A stretch of DNA of 64,000 nt from Pseudanabaena sp. SR411 (GTDB lineage: Bacteria; Cyanobacteriota; Cyanobacteriia; Pseudanabaenales; Pseudanabaenaceae), in the NCBI RefSeq assembly GCF_002251945.1, contig NZ_NDHW01000087.1, positions 1-64,000 on the forward strand, in the 5' to 3' direction. Positions within the stretch are counted from its first letter, which is position 1; each line of letters opens with the position of its first letter. Both the position numbers and the translations under genes were made by a program. The notes under the pieces are model-generated. The model was given only the letters and a program-made list of their open reading frames with translations. It had not been told where the DNA came from and did no database searches. This document shows positions 25,349-34,493 of this stretch, piece by piece.

Positions 25349-26434
25349 CTAAATCTGAATCATGTTGCTATATTCCGTCAGTAGCTCATCGTAGGTAAGA
25401 CTATCTGTATCGGCTTGAGGACTCCACAACAACTCAAACACTAACAAATGACTAGATGAGATCGAAGCGATTGCCTCTAATGCTTGGCGTAACTCTTGCG
25501 TATTTCTGATCTCACCAAACAGTGGTTGATCATGTTCAGTACCTATTAACAGAGTTACCACAATATAAGCAGATGGATCTTTGTCTGGAGAGGCGATCAC
25601 CGTTGATCGATGGGAAACTCGACCACTGACATTGACTAAGGTTTCTTCACTAAACTTAGTACGCTCTTCTAACGAAAGTTTGTTAAAAACCTCTTCAGCT
25701 TGATCTCGATGGACTGCTTGCGAACTGGCAGAAACATGTGTCCAATTTTCCGGGGTACGCATTAAGGCAAGTGCCGACTCTTGCATCAAAGTCATTAATC
25801 CTTCTGGTGTATCCGTATCAACTTCAAGAGTTAACTCCGTTAATCTAGCTTGCACCTCACGAGCTTGGGCAAAAAGTGCAACTTGTAACTTGCTAATGGT
25901 AAATGTGTCATTCCCCAAGTCATGCCCTGCCCCACTCTGTTTAGAGGGCATCATGAACGACCGAATTATAAAGTAGACGATCGCCCCACCCGTCAGCAAG
26001 ATAATCGCCCAGACAAACCAAGGTACACCACTCGAAGATGCTGAATTTGTTGTTTGGTAAGGATTAGATGGTGAGTTATTAGATGAATTATTGATAATTA
26101 CGGGAGCAACAATGGTTGAGGGTCTATTTGATGATGGTTGGCTAGGGATGTTTAATGAGTCGCGATCTTTAGAAGGGCTAGATGTTGGTGTGGATGATTT
26201 AGAAGGAGTTGATGATTTAGATGGGGTTGATGATTTAGAGGTACTAGAACTAGAAGGGGCTGAACGGGTGAAAGAGCCACCACGACTTCGACCAGCACTA
26301 CTTTTTGCGTAGACTTGCTGATCTTTGAGTGGGAATGTATCTAGTTGGCGATCGCTAACACACAACTCGATCGCCTGAGCAATCGAGAATGTGAGTAGAG
26401 CTGCTGTAAAGAACTGAAATTTGGTTCTACGCAT
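25349..26434 (-). CDS. DUF1517 membrane protein with Ser-rich linker
   Basis: A 361-residue protein from ATG 26434. The longer in-frame start at 26476 would overlap the upstream gene, while this one leaves 7 bp. It has an N-terminal hydrophobic segment, then a low-complexity Ser/Thr/Pro linker with repeated SSTPSK units, then a membrane helix (VPWFVWAIILLTGGAIVYFIIRS as one hydrophobic block). The cytoplasmic or lumenal DUF1517 domain follows (KLQVALFAQAREVQARL, then YIVVTLLIGTEHDQPLF). The family is conserved in cyanobacteria and plastids; its role is unknown. Confidence 0.85.
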   Translation of the reverse strand: MRRTKFQFFTAALLTFSIAQAIELCVSDRQLDTFPLKDQQVYAKSSAGRSRGGSFTRSAPSSSSTSKSSTPSKSSTPSKSSTPTSSPSKDRDSLNIPSQPSSNRPSTIVAPVIINNSSNNSPSNPYQTTNSASSSGVPWFVWAIILLTGGAIVYFIIRSFMMPSKQSGAGHDLGNDTFTISKLQVALFAQAREVQARLTELTLEVDTDTPEGLMTLMQESALALMRTPENWTHVSASSQAVHRDQAEEVFNKLSLEERTKFSEETLVNVSGRVSHRSTVIASPDKDPSAYIVVTLLIGTEHDQPLFGEIRNTQELRQALEAIASISSSHLLVFELLWSPQADTDSLTYDELLTEYSNMIQI

Positions 26435-26441
26435 AAAATAA

Positions 26442-27455
26442 TTAGCCAGAGATTTCAATATAGTTGCGATCGCCACCAGATTTTTGGGCTTGAAGTAGTG
26501 ATCGCGCAGCTAGGGCAACCAGTTCATCAAAATTGATATCATGCATCTGCTGATTCTGATTTTCTAGAGCTGCGACTACGCCACCAATACTAATGGTCAG
26601 AGGAAATAATAAGCCCGACGAAACCGCGATCGGATGACTACGAATACTAGCAAGAAGATTGAGCGAAAGTTGGCTGGCACTCTCTGCATCATAGTGAGGG
26701 GTAACACAGGCAAACTCATTTAAACCATGACGATAAACCAAACTATTTGCGGTGCAACTATGGCTTAATCGACCTGCAATCGCTTTGATTGCTTCATCCC
26801 CAATTTTCTCGCCGTAGGACTGGACAATAGAGTTAAAGCGATCAATATCAATAATCAACACACTTAGATAACTGTAACTTTTGTAAGTGCCAAACCCTCT
26901 AAATTGCGACATTATCTTTTGCCCTATCCCCGCAAAGGCTTGCTCACTTAAGACCTTGGTTAAAGGATCAGACAAGCTCAGAGCATCCAGTAAGTCATTT
27001 TGAGCTAGCAATCTTTGATTTGTCCAAGTTAAAGACTGGGTTAAAGCTGTAAGGCGGAGTCCTGTCCGCAATCGTGCCTTTAGTTCAGCGTGATCTATAG
27101 GATTATTGAGAAATTCATCGACACCTGTATCTAAAGCGATTTGTCGTTGTTGAGAGTTGGAAGCTTCGATGATCAAGACAAAGTATGTTGACAGCAATTC
27201 GGGATGTTCAAGATTTGCTTTGCCCCGATGACAAAGGGCTAAACCTGAGACATCTGGGATTGTCCAATCAGCGATGACAATTGCAGGTTTCTTTTCCAGA
27301 ATTATTTCCCATGCTTTCTCGCCACTGGTTTCCGTAATGAAATTATATTTTTCAGTTGTTAGAACTTCGGCGATCACCGCTAAAAGTTGGCGATCGCCGC
27401 TAACAACTAAAATCAGAGAATTATGTCGGTAGTATTTTAATTTGCGGAAATCCAA
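26442..27455 (-). CDS. Response regulator with degenerate GGDEF domain
   Basis: A 337-residue protein. Residues about 15-130 form a receiver domain (VVSGDRQLLAVI, phosphoacceptor D in VIADWTIPDVSGL, conserved K replaced in the FLNNP loop). Residues about 165-330 are a GGDEF domain (DPLTKVLSEQAF, LIIDIDRFNSI), but the signature reads HGLNEF instead of GG(D/E)EF, so diguanylate cyclase activity is unlikely. It may act as a c-di-GMP or GTP sensor or a scaffold. It sits upstream of the DUF1517 gene, which starts 7 bp past its stop. Confidence 0.88.
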   Translation of the reverse strand: MDFRKLKYYRHNSLILVVSGDRQLLAVIAEVLTTEKYNFITETSGEKAWEIILEKKPAIVIADWTIPDVSGLALCHRGKANLEHPELLSTYFVLIIEASNSQQRQIALDTGVDEFLNNPIDHAELKARLRTGLRLTALTQSLTWTNQRLLAQNDLLDALSLSDPLTKVLSEQAFAGIGQKIMSQFRGFGTYKSYSYLSVLIIDIDRFNSIVQSYGEKIGDEAIKAIAGRLSHSCTANSLVYRHGLNEFACVTPHYDAESASQLSLNLLASIRSHPIAVSSGLLFPLTISIGGVVAALENQNQQMHDINFDELVALAARSLLQAQKSGGDRNYIEISG

Positions 27456-27518
27456 CTTTGCTGCCTCGCTGTAATTGAAATGACTAAAAACTACTACCTT
27501 TAGCGAGAAATTTGTCAG

Positions 27519-28418
27519 CTATTTTTTACCCCAGCCAAATAGACCGCCCTTCTTCTCTGGTGGTTTCTCTGGTGGTTTTGTAGCTGCATTCACCTGATTA
27601 ATGTATTTGAGAGCAGTTGGTTCTTTAGGATCGAGTTTGAGTGCTTTTTGAAAGCTTGACTTGGCGATCGCTGCCGCATTTTGATTCATCTGCACTAAAC
27701 CCTTGAGTGCATAGACTTTGGCATTATTGGGATCGATTTTTTCGGCACTAAGCAGTTCTTTGAGGGCATCAGTCCATTGTTTCTTACTGATAAATAGTTC
27801 TGCCATGTTCAGATTACGCAGTGCAGGTGACTGGGCAGGTTTAGCCGCAGGAGTTGCCTCGGCGTTAGCACTCTGATTGACCGCAGGCGATGCAACGGCG
27901 CTACTGCTACCTGACGTAAAGCCAAGACTAGTTTGGGTAAATAAATATACGAGATTTAACTCGCTGAGAGTAGCGGTATACTCCATGATCGAGTCAAGGG
28001 TTTCATATTGCTTGGGTGAAATCTGCTCGACATATTGCTTGTAAGTGATTTCGTGGGGAATCCGATACAGTTTTTGAGCAATTTCGGAACTGAGGGTAGG
28101 TACTTCTTCCTTTTGTTTTTTGTTTTGGGCAAACATTCTCAAAGTTGCTAAATATTCACCGCGTTCGCGATCGTGGTTGAGCAATTGATAGGCTGGGCTA
28201 ACCATCTTTGAGAAATATTTGGTAGCAGTTTCTTTCTCTTCGGGGGTTCTCCCAAATACATCAGGATGCAAAATCTTCGCCAGCTTCAGAAATTTTTTGC
28301 GAATTTGCGCGGCATCAGTGGTCATTGGTAAACCGAGTATGGCGTAATGATCGCTAATACCGTAACTGGCAAGACCTTTGTCGATTTTAAAGTTTTCTGG
28401 CTTTCCCACAGGTTCCAC
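27519..28418 (-). CDS. J-domain protein with TPR repeats
   Basis: A 299-residue protein. The J domain at about 22-90 (DHYAILGLPMTTDAAQIRKKFL) has the essential HPD motif (KILHPDVFG), so it can stimulate a DnaK partner. An Ala/Pro linker follows, then TPR-like helices at about 205-285 (AELFISKKQWTDALKELL, AKVYALKGLVQMNQNAAAIAKSSFQKALKLDP). The C-terminus is a basic GWGKK tail. The N-terminal residues before the J domain resemble those of cyanobacterial relatives, which supports the start at 28418 despite a 97-bp overlap with the upstream gene. Confidence 0.85.
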   Translation of the reverse strand: MEPVGKPENFKIDKGLASYGISDHYAILGLPMTTDAAQIRKKFLKLAKILHPDVFGRTPEEKETATKYFSKMVSPAYQLLNHDRERGEYLATLRMFAQNKKQKEEVPTLSSEIAQKLYRIPHEITYKQYVEQISPKQYETLDSIMEYTATLSELNLVYLFTQTSLGFTSGSSSAVASPAVNQSANAEATPAAKPAQSPALRNLNMAELFISKKQWTDALKELLSAEKIDPNNAKVYALKGLVQMNQNAAAIAKSSFQKALKLDPKEPTALKYINQVNAATKPPEKPPEKKGGLFGWGKK

Positions 28419-29230
28419 CTCTTAAGTATCTGTTCGAGTTTACCCTCTTGACGCATCTCTGTTAAAGCCTTGTCTATAGCTTTTTTAAGTGAGACATCAT
28501 CTTTGTTGACGATCGCCACAAGGCGGATCGGAATTAATGGCTCCCCAACAATTATAAAGTTGGGATTGTTGCGTACTTGCCATACTGCCACGGGTTCGTC
28601 AAGGATCATTGCATCAAGTTGGCGATCGCGGAGTTGGATCACCATACGATCAAGATCCCGTGATGAAAACAGGCGAATGGCATTGCCTCTGTTTTTATTA
28701 TAGGTTTCGGCGATCGCTGCGCCTCCGCTATTTGCCACAACCCCAACTCGCTTGCCGATCATATCGCGCAAGGATTTGATTTGTGTCCCATCGGATCGGA
28801 TCAGCAAACGTTGAGTATTACGATAATAAGGCACAGTTTCAATAAATTTGCCTTTAGTCTCGCCTGTTTCTAAGGCTCCTTCTTCCCTTGCACTGAGCAG
28901 AATATCGACCTGTCGAGAAGCTAAATTTTCAGGTTGGTTTGTCCAAGGGATATTAATTGGACGTGGCTCAATATTTAGTCTTGCGGCAATTTCTTGGATG
29001 ATTTCTAGCTCAAAGCCATCATAAAATTGGGTTTTGGCATTCCAAAACATGTAGGGACCACCGATCGCTGCATCGATGCCCACTCGCAAATGTCCGCGCC
29101 GCATGACAATACCAAGGCTGCTATCTTCGGCAAATGCGGGTGATGTGATGGGCGATATGGTGCTAGCGAATCCTAGACATAGCCCTGTATAAATTGCTAA
29201 GCCAGCAAGTTTGTGAGCAAACTTAAACAT
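28322..29230 (-). CDS. Periplasmic substrate-binding protein, family 3
   Basis: A 302-residue solute-binding protein of the polar amino acid/glutamine type. A signal peptide spans 1-34 (ending SPAFA-ED). The lobes carry HLRVGIDAAIGGPYMFWN, GFELEIIQEIAARLNIEPR and the hinge KRVGVVANSGGAAIAE. The fold would normally end near KRWNLWE. Here about 25 further residues run through the start of the J-domain gene in another frame, probably a lost original stop. No permease is next to it. Confidence 0.85.
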   Translation of the reverse strand: MFKFAHKLAGLAIYTGLCLGFASTISPITSPAFAEDSSLGIVMRRGHLRVGIDAAIGGPYMFWNAKTQFYDGFELEIIQEIAARLNIEPRPINIPWTNQPENLASRQVDILLSAREEGALETGETKGKFIETVPYYRNTQRLLIRSDGTQIKSLRDMIGKRVGVVANSGGAAIAETYNKNRGNAIRLFSSRDLDRMVIQLRDRQLDAMILDEPVAVWQVRNNPNFIIVGEPLIPIRLVAIVNKDDVSLKKAIDKALTEMRQEGKLEQILKRWNLWESQKTLKSTKVLPVTVLAIITPYSVYQ

Positions 29231-29702
29231 TTATTCTCTAATCAAGCGATCGCTATAAATATAGCAATATCTCCATCATTCTTGTATGGCGATCGATGAT
29301 TGCAGTCTATTGTTAAAGACTTTTATCGCGGTTTGCAAGAAAGTTAAGTGGTGGTTTTCAGCAAGCGAAAAAATCGAAATGGTTGCGACTCAAAGCTTTA
29401 TGCTCTTTGCACGAATTAATCACTTATCTATTGATACAAATTCATAAACGTTGCTTTTTTGCTATGTAAAAACTAAAAAGTATCTGATATAATTCATATA
29501 TCACTTGATAAATCTCGGCTTTTATGAAGTTACAGGTAATAAAGTTATACAAATTTAATAGGTGAGCTTCAGTCAAGGCTAAATTTAAACCAAACTGAAC
29601 TAGGCATTGGTCAGCTAATCAGGAATAGGTGCTGAAACGCCTATTTCATGCTGACTAAAAAAACGCAAATACGTCGAACGCTTTAACTGTCCAGTGCCCT
29701 AG

Positions 29703-29849
29703 TTGCGCTATCACAAACCCGATCTCGAGGAGGTTTACAACACCGAGAGGTATCTGCTCTATGTTGCTTGTACCCGTGCGAGAGATTACCTGTTAGTTAC
29801 AGGTGTCGATCCTGCTTCTGAATTTTTAGATGATTTGAGGAGTGACTGA
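29703..29849 (+). pseudogene. UvrD/Rep-type helicase C-terminal remnant
   Basis: The frame encodes YHKPDLEEVYNTER then YLLYVACTRARDYLLVTG and a final SEFLDDLRSD stop. The VACTRAR motif is motif VI of superfamily 1 helicases. No start or upstream motifs are present. The remaining parts of 29231-29903 are AT-rich, with nothing I recognise. Confidence 0.7.
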
Positions 29850-29903
29850 TATGAAACAACTGGCTTGCTATAAGCGGTTTAAATCTTAATCAAGAGGTAA
29901 AAA

Positions 29904-30347
29904 ATGAATTGGAAAGAAAAATTACAGGTATTAGACAAGTCGGCAACTGAAGAGGAGAGAGCTATCCGCGAATCAGAGATAGTCCTAGACTTCATGCAAA
30001 CTGAGGTTTTTACTAGGCTAGTCAAACTGCGAGATGAGCTTATTGAAATGGGTCTAACAGTCACCCTTATCCCTAACTGTGCCGATGATATTAAACTGCC
30101 TGATGATTCATTTGAGATGAGTGTTTTGAACAGTCTCAGTAATTACTCGTATGCTATTAAAGTAACAATAGAAAACACAAAATCTGCGGCTGAACACATC
30201 CTTATTAAGATTGATTGGGAAGGCAAAATTGGGAGAGATAACAGTGTTCATTTCATTATTAGAAATGTTGACAAGATAGAAGAATGTCCTACAACCACTT
30301 TGAGTAAGACTTTAAGTGAATTTAAAGATAACTTTAGCGATATCTAA
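29904..30347 (+). CDS. Unknown protein
   Basis: A 147-residue, charged, soluble protein with an N-terminal helical region (EKLQVLDKSATEEERAIRESEI) and a beta-rich C-terminal half. A good RBS (AGAGG) precedes the ATG. No known family or active-site motif is seen. It is followed 6 bp later by another small gene, forming a group with 30354 and 30712. Confidence 0.6.
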   Translation: MNWKEKLQVLDKSATEEERAIRESEIVLDFMQTEVFTRLVKLRDELIEMGLTVTLIPNCADDIKLPDDSFEMSVLNSLSNYSYAIKVTIENTKSAAEHILIKIDWEGKIGRDNSVHFIIRNVDKIEECPTTTLSKTLSEFKDNFSDI

Positions 30348-30353
30348 TAACAA

Positions 30354-30686
30354 ATGCCCCAACCACCCCTCCCCCAACCCCAACTCGATCGCACCCCAAT
30401 CACCCTAGAACAATACGAAGCCTACACACCCGAAAAACTAGAGCTAATACATGGATTCTATGACTATGGCTATCCCGACGATTTCAAAGGCTTTTATCTG
30501 GCAGTGCTAACCAATATGGGACTACGCGCCGCCGTTAGCCATGTCCCGATCGCCAAGTGGTTAGCCGCCTTTCAAGAGGTAGCTTTGCAAAATCCCAAGC
30601 TTGACGATGCTTTACGCGATCGCTTAGTCAAAGGAATAACAGAGTTAAATGCGATCGCCGAGTGTTTGGATGGGAATGGGAAATAA
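30354..30686 (+). CDS. Unknown protein with Uma2-like N-terminal tag
   Basis: A 110-residue protein. The opening (TPITLEQYEAYTPEKLELIHGFYDYG) resembles the first strand and helix of Uma2 proteins. The remainder (FYLAVLTNMGLRAAVSHVPIAKWLAAFQEV) is helical and lacks the nuclease motif. It could be a small cyanobacterial family in its own right. The gene starts 6 bp after the previous stop. Confidence 0.55.
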   Translation: MPQPPLPQPQLDRTPITLEQYEAYTPEKLELIHGFYDYGYPDDFKGFYLAVLTNMGLRAAVSHVPIAKWLAAFQEVALQNPKLDDALRDRLVKGITELNAIAECLDGNGK

Positions 30687-30711
30687 AATGTTTGATAAAG
30701 AGGATTAAGCA

Positions 30712-30996
30712 ATGACACTCAGTACAACAATTTATCCATACATTACAGCTAACAAAACAATCTTAGGGGGAGTCCCAATTATTGAAGGTACTCGTATCTC
30801 TGTTCGAGCGATCGCAGGATATTACCAAATGGGTATGAGCGTTGATGAAATTTTGGCAATTCTTAGCCATTTGCGACCCTCACAGGTACTATCCGCACTA
30901 GCATACTATTTCGATCATCAACAAAAAATAGATCAGGATCTTGCCAATGCCTCCGATGCAGAGTTTTGGAAATCGCAAGTTCTCATATATCCTTAA
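30712..30996 (+). CDS. DUF433 family protein (antitoxin-like)
   Basis: A 94-residue protein with the DUF433 core: ILGGVPIIEGTRISVRAIAGYYQMGMSVDEILAILSHL, a HTH-like fold related to VapB-type antitoxins, followed by the helix VLSALAYYFDHQQKIDQDL. Such proteins are usually paired with a DUF5615 PIN-like toxin, but none is found downstream, so this one is a solitary or orphaned antitoxin. Confidence 0.85.
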   Translation: MTLSTTIYPYITANKTILGGVPIIEGTRISVRAIAGYYQMGMSVDEILAILSHLRPSQVLSALAYYFDHQQKIDQDLANASDAEFWKSQVLIYP

Positions 30997-31053
30997 GCAA
31001 TTAATACATATTAGAACTGCTATCGGCTGTATCAGTTGAGTTTAGGTATCCAT

Positions 31054-31647
31054 TTATGAATAACTTTGACCATTGCGAAAAGCTCTCATTGCTTCTAACC
31101 GTGATGACATCTGCACACAACTGACTAACAGTTCAAGATCGAGATCAGGTAAAAGTTGGCTACGGGGGACAAGATGGTATTCCGAAGAAATGAAAGCATA
31201 CACTTGCAGTTGATTATTTTCCCAAAGCCAGACCTCAGGAATCTCAAAGCGACGATATTTCTCTAGTTTTTCCAAACTGCCGCTAGTTAAAATCACCTCG
31301 ATCGCTAGATCAGGATTAGCTTTCTTTTCACCCAAATAATAAGACTCGTCAGGCTCAAAGGATGTCCCCTTTTCTTCACCGCGACGAGTTGCACTCCCCA
31401 CAGGTATAAACTCAATTCCTTGAATAATGAAATAGGCTTCTAACAAAATTGCTAGAGATTTCTTAATCAATTCGTGGGGTTCACCAACAGTCATCAGTTC
31501 AATCCAACCATCAAGATAAGTAACGCGAAAGCCACCTGTTGCTAACAGATTTTCTAGCACCTCAAATTCTTGCCAACTATAGATCCTTGGCAATAGTAAC
31601 TTTTGCTCTAGCTCAATATGAGTTGATTTAGATAAAGTGATGCTCAT
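31054..31647 (-). CDS. Uma2 family (DUF820) endonuclease-like protein
   Basis: A 197-residue Uma2 protein of PD-(D/E)XK fold. GGFRVTYLDGWIELMTVGEPHELIKKSL, the acid residues in FEPDESYYLGE and PDLAIEVILTSGSLEKLEKYRRFEIPEVWLWEN carry the family pattern (D, E, K). It differs considerably from the copy at 6783, suggesting separate acquisition. Its function is unknown. It is convergent with the DUF433 gene. Confidence 0.88.
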   Translation of the reverse strand: MSITLSKSTHIELEQKLLLPRIYSWQEFEVLENLLATGGFRVTYLDGWIELMTVGEPHELIKKSLAILLEAYFIIQGIEFIPVGSATRRGEEKGTSFEPDESYYLGEKKANPDLAIEVILTSGSLEKLEKYRRFEIPEVWLWENNQLQVYAFISSEYHLVPRSQLLPDLDLELLVSCVQMSSRLEAMRAFRNGQSYS

Positions 31648-31712
31648 ATGCTATGACTGCTATTACTTAGCAAATACTTACTAGCCATTTTACGCGCATA
31701 GCTCTGAAATTT

Positions 31713-32672
31713 ATGAGATGTAAAGTATCTATTCCTCAAAGAAATTCTTTGACTGCTGTAACTAACAAGCTAACTTTTCGTACTTGTCTTAGTAGGGTCT
31801 TTACAATCCTGATCTGTTCTTTGTCGAGTGTTGCAGTACCTAGCGACTTACTACGATTAGATGCGATCGCGCAAACTTGGCTATTAGCCCAGTTTAGCGG
31901 CACTAATTATGGCTTAGGGTTACCCAAAACTGCAAGCACAGGCGGAGGTACAAGACTTGTCAATCCAGACAGAGGTATGGTTCGAGTCTTTGGTACGATT
32001 CGAGCTGTGCCTAGAGATAGTAAATTGCCTTTATTGAAAAAGCAGCAACTGCCGTTACTGATCTTGATTACGCCTGAAGATGGGGCAAGAACAGCGATTT
32101 CACAACCTACGCTTTATTGGCATTTACACGACCAAAATACTCAAGCTTCTTCATCAGAAATTGATAATCTCGAAAACAATTCGTCTAAAGTAAACGCGAA
32201 AAATACTTTTGTAGGGAAGTTTAGCCTCACAACCTCAGAGGAAGATAAATCGATTACGATTTTTCAAACCGATCTAAAAATGTCTAGCGGTTTGTCTAGC
32301 TTCAAAATACCGATCGCCGCTTCTTTGCAACCATCTAAAACCTATCGTTGGCAAATTACTGTAAAGGATAAACGTGCTAAGGAAATTACGGCAAGCGGAT
32401 GGATTGTTTATACCCCACCTGATGAGAAGCTTCAAAAATCCTTGAAACTTGCCTTGACTATTCGCGATCGCGCCAAGATTTATGCTGAAGCTGGATATTG
32501 GTTTGAGGCGATCGATGGCTATACCCGTTGGCTAAACTTTAAACCCACCGATCTCAAGGCTAGAACTTCCAGAAATGAAATTTTGAAATCAGGATTTGCC
32601 AATAATAAAAATCTTGATTTTGAAGATTTTATTGGGTTACTAAATACCAACGCACCAAAATCATCTGACTAA
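31713..32672 (+). CDS. DUF928 secreted protein
   Basis: A 319-residue exported protein. A hydrophobic signal-like segment lies at about 25-45 after a basic N-terminus. The DUF928 region includes LPLLILITPEDGARTAISQPTLYWHL and SKTYRWQITVKDKRAKEITASGWI, followed by a helical part (LALTIRDRAKIYAEAGYWFEAIDGYTRWLN) typical of the family's C-terminal end. DUF928 genes in cyanobacteria often occur beside CHASE2 sensor genes; none is present here. The biochemical role is unknown. Confidence 0.85.
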   Translation: MRCKVSIPQRNSLTAVTNKLTFRTCLSRVFTILICSLSSVAVPSDLLRLDAIAQTWLLAQFSGTNYGLGLPKTASTGGGTRLVNPDRGMVRVFGTIRAVPRDSKLPLLKKQQLPLLILITPEDGARTAISQPTLYWHLHDQNTQASSSEIDNLENNSSKVNAKNTFVGKFSLTTSEEDKSITIFQTDLKMSSGLSSFKIPIAASLQPSKTYRWQITVKDKRAKEITASGWIVYTPPDEKLQKSLKLALTIRDRAKIYAEAGYWFEAIDGYTRWLNFKPTDLKARTSRNEILKSGFANNKNLDFEDFIGLLNTNAPKSSD

Positions 32673-32707
32673 TTTACTATAAATATTAGCAAATAATAGA
32701 AAACAAC

Positions 32708-33502
32708 ATGAAACTAAGTGATGGGACACAAAATTTTTGGTCGCAAGTTAGAGGATATGCTCTTTCTTCTGCTTTGACTATTGCAGTTGCTTTTCACTTT
32801 TATGGATGGAAAACAGCTAGTATAATTGCTTTTTTTCTGTTTATTTGTTTCATATGGTTGCTGTCTGATATTAAGGAAAAACTAATCAGATCACAACCAG
32901 ATCAATTTAATTATGAAACTACTACTATTGAAGATTATCCACTCTTAAATTTTAATTGGTTTCAAAATCAAACTGATCGATTAAAGCTTCTCGGATTTGT
33001 ACAGATTATGGATTATAAAATCCCACAATCCCCAGGTTTTGCGAGATGTTTTGCTCATCCAGTCAATTATTGTTATGCAGAAGTAAACGAAGTTTTTAAA
33101 GCGACTGGAGAATCATTTGCTAGAAACGCCTCAATCACGAGTAGCCTAGAGCAAGACTGGACATTAAGTAGCATTAATCAAGAGGTAAGTATTACAGCTA
33201 GTATTGCTTACGGTTTCTGGCGTAAACCCAGAAGTTTACGTATTTATTATCCTAATCTTAGTCTAGAGGAATTATTTAATAAGCATCTAAAAATGAGGCA
33301 GCAAATGATTACTAATATCGGTGTATCTGTATTAACAGATGTTTCTTGGGAGAATTATGTGAACAAACAGCAGGAAGGAACTATCTACCGTAAAAAGGCG
33401 ATGAAACAAAAATCGTTGCTATTAGCAATGATAGAAGTGACGAAATTTGAGTTAAATCCTAAATCAGAATGGCTGGAAGATTATGCCAAATTTATCAGGT
33501 AA
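32708..33502 (+). CDS. Unknown membrane-anchored protein
   Basis: A 264-residue protein with two closely spaced membrane helices at about 14-60 (ALSSALTIAVAFHFYGW, then ASIIAFFLFICFIWLLS) and a cytoplasmic C-terminal part of about 200 residues without a recognised domain. Its codon use is AT-rich like that of its neighbours. The gene follows the DUF928 gene by 35 bp and probably shares its transcript. The downstream gap of about 150 bp shows nothing. Confidence 0.6.
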   Translation: MKLSDGTQNFWSQVRGYALSSALTIAVAFHFYGWKTASIIAFFLFICFIWLLSDIKEKLIRSQPDQFNYETTTIEDYPLLNFNWFQNQTDRLKLLGFVQIMDYKIPQSPGFARCFAHPVNYCYAEVNEVFKATGESFARNASITSSLEQDWTLSSINQEVSITASIAYGFWRKPRSLRIYYPNLSLEELFNKHLKMRQQMITNIGVSVLTDVSWENYVNKQQEGTIYRKKAMKQKSLLLAMIEVTKFELNPKSEWLEDYAKFIR

Positions 33503-33654
33503 GGCTAAACTTCTATCAGTAGTAATTCTACTGTTTGAAAAATTTGATTAGATAAAAGAGGCATAATTAACCTGGCTTTGTGAGGCTTTTACTGTTACGG
33601 ATATTCTATAAATTACTAGATAGCTGATTTGCCTATGATTATATTGACACTAAA

Positions 33655-34353
33655 CTAATCTTTTGCAGCTTTCTGGACAATTCGATAAAACGTAGTTTTA
33701 CCTGGATATTGATCAAAGGCTCCGTCGAAATTTGAGTTTGTTAACCAAGAAAATTCAGATTTAAAAGGAGAGTTGGACAGCACCAAGCTGCAACCATCAT
33801 TCATACAAATGCCCATATGCCAAAGTCCCTTTTCATAGTCTGTACCATTGGAAATGGCTATATCACCGCGTATAGATTGATTTTGGTCAATGCGTTTGCC
33901 CTTACCCTTGTCTAGATCTTCAACCATAGAAGGTACATAAAGAGTATTTTGTCCCACCTGATAGCCCAAAGCGCGATCGATCGCCATATTTACCATACGG
34001 GCACAAGCAAGCGTGCCGTTACTGGTGTAGGGTTCATAACGACTACTTCTACCTAAAATGTCAGGTAATAAAGCTGTCTGAAAAATTTTTTCGGAAATCG
34101 CTGAGCCATTAGTTGATGAGATTTTCACAGATTTATTGGGCTGATTTGCTTCAATGCGCTGGAGTAATTCTTTATATTTGTTCTCACTAGCTGTTAGAAC
34201 AGTGTTATTAGCTTGATAAGTATCATATTGAGCTTTAACCCAACGTGCTGAGGGTCTGGCAATAGCGGCGATTACTGCGAGAATTCCTAAGGTCACTAGA
34301 AATCCTCTATTTAGTATGGGTTTAGAGGTAGACTGAGATGCAGATTTATCCAT
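33655..34353 (-). CDS. Membrane-anchored cysteine peptidase-like protein (NlpC/CHAP-type)
   Basis: A 232-residue protein with one N-terminal membrane helix (about 19-36) and a periplasmic part. NGTLACARMVNMAIDRALG carries a candidate catalytic cysteine, and GDIAISNG and GLWHMGICMNDG carry the His-containing strand, the C...H order of NlpC/P60 and CHAP amidases. That suggests a peptidoglycan-cleaving enzyme. The assignment rests on this spacing alone and is tentative. Confidence 0.6.
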   Translation of the reverse strand: MDKSASQSTSKPILNRGFLVTLGILAVIAAIARPSARWVKAQYDTYQANNTVLTASENKYKELLQRIEANQPNKSVKISSTNGSAISEKIFQTALLPDILGRSSRYEPYTSNGTLACARMVNMAIDRALGYQVGQNTLYVPSMVEDLDKGKGKRIDQNQSIRGDIAISNGTDYEKGLWHMGICMNDGCSLVLSNSPFKSEFSWLTNSNFDGAFDQYPGKTTFYRIVQKAAKD

Positions 34354-34493
34354 GATAAAGCGATCAACTGAAGATAACTAAATATAAGAAGATTTGCAGA
34401 ATAGTTTATTAATTAAGCGATCAGCTTCATATAATCGCTCAATAATGTATTCATAGATTATTGTTTTAAATTTATTGTTCCGTCTAAATAAGT

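Noticed and set aside
26442-27455. Active diguanylate cyclase
   Set aside because: The GGDEF signature is HGLNEF, so catalytic residues are missing.
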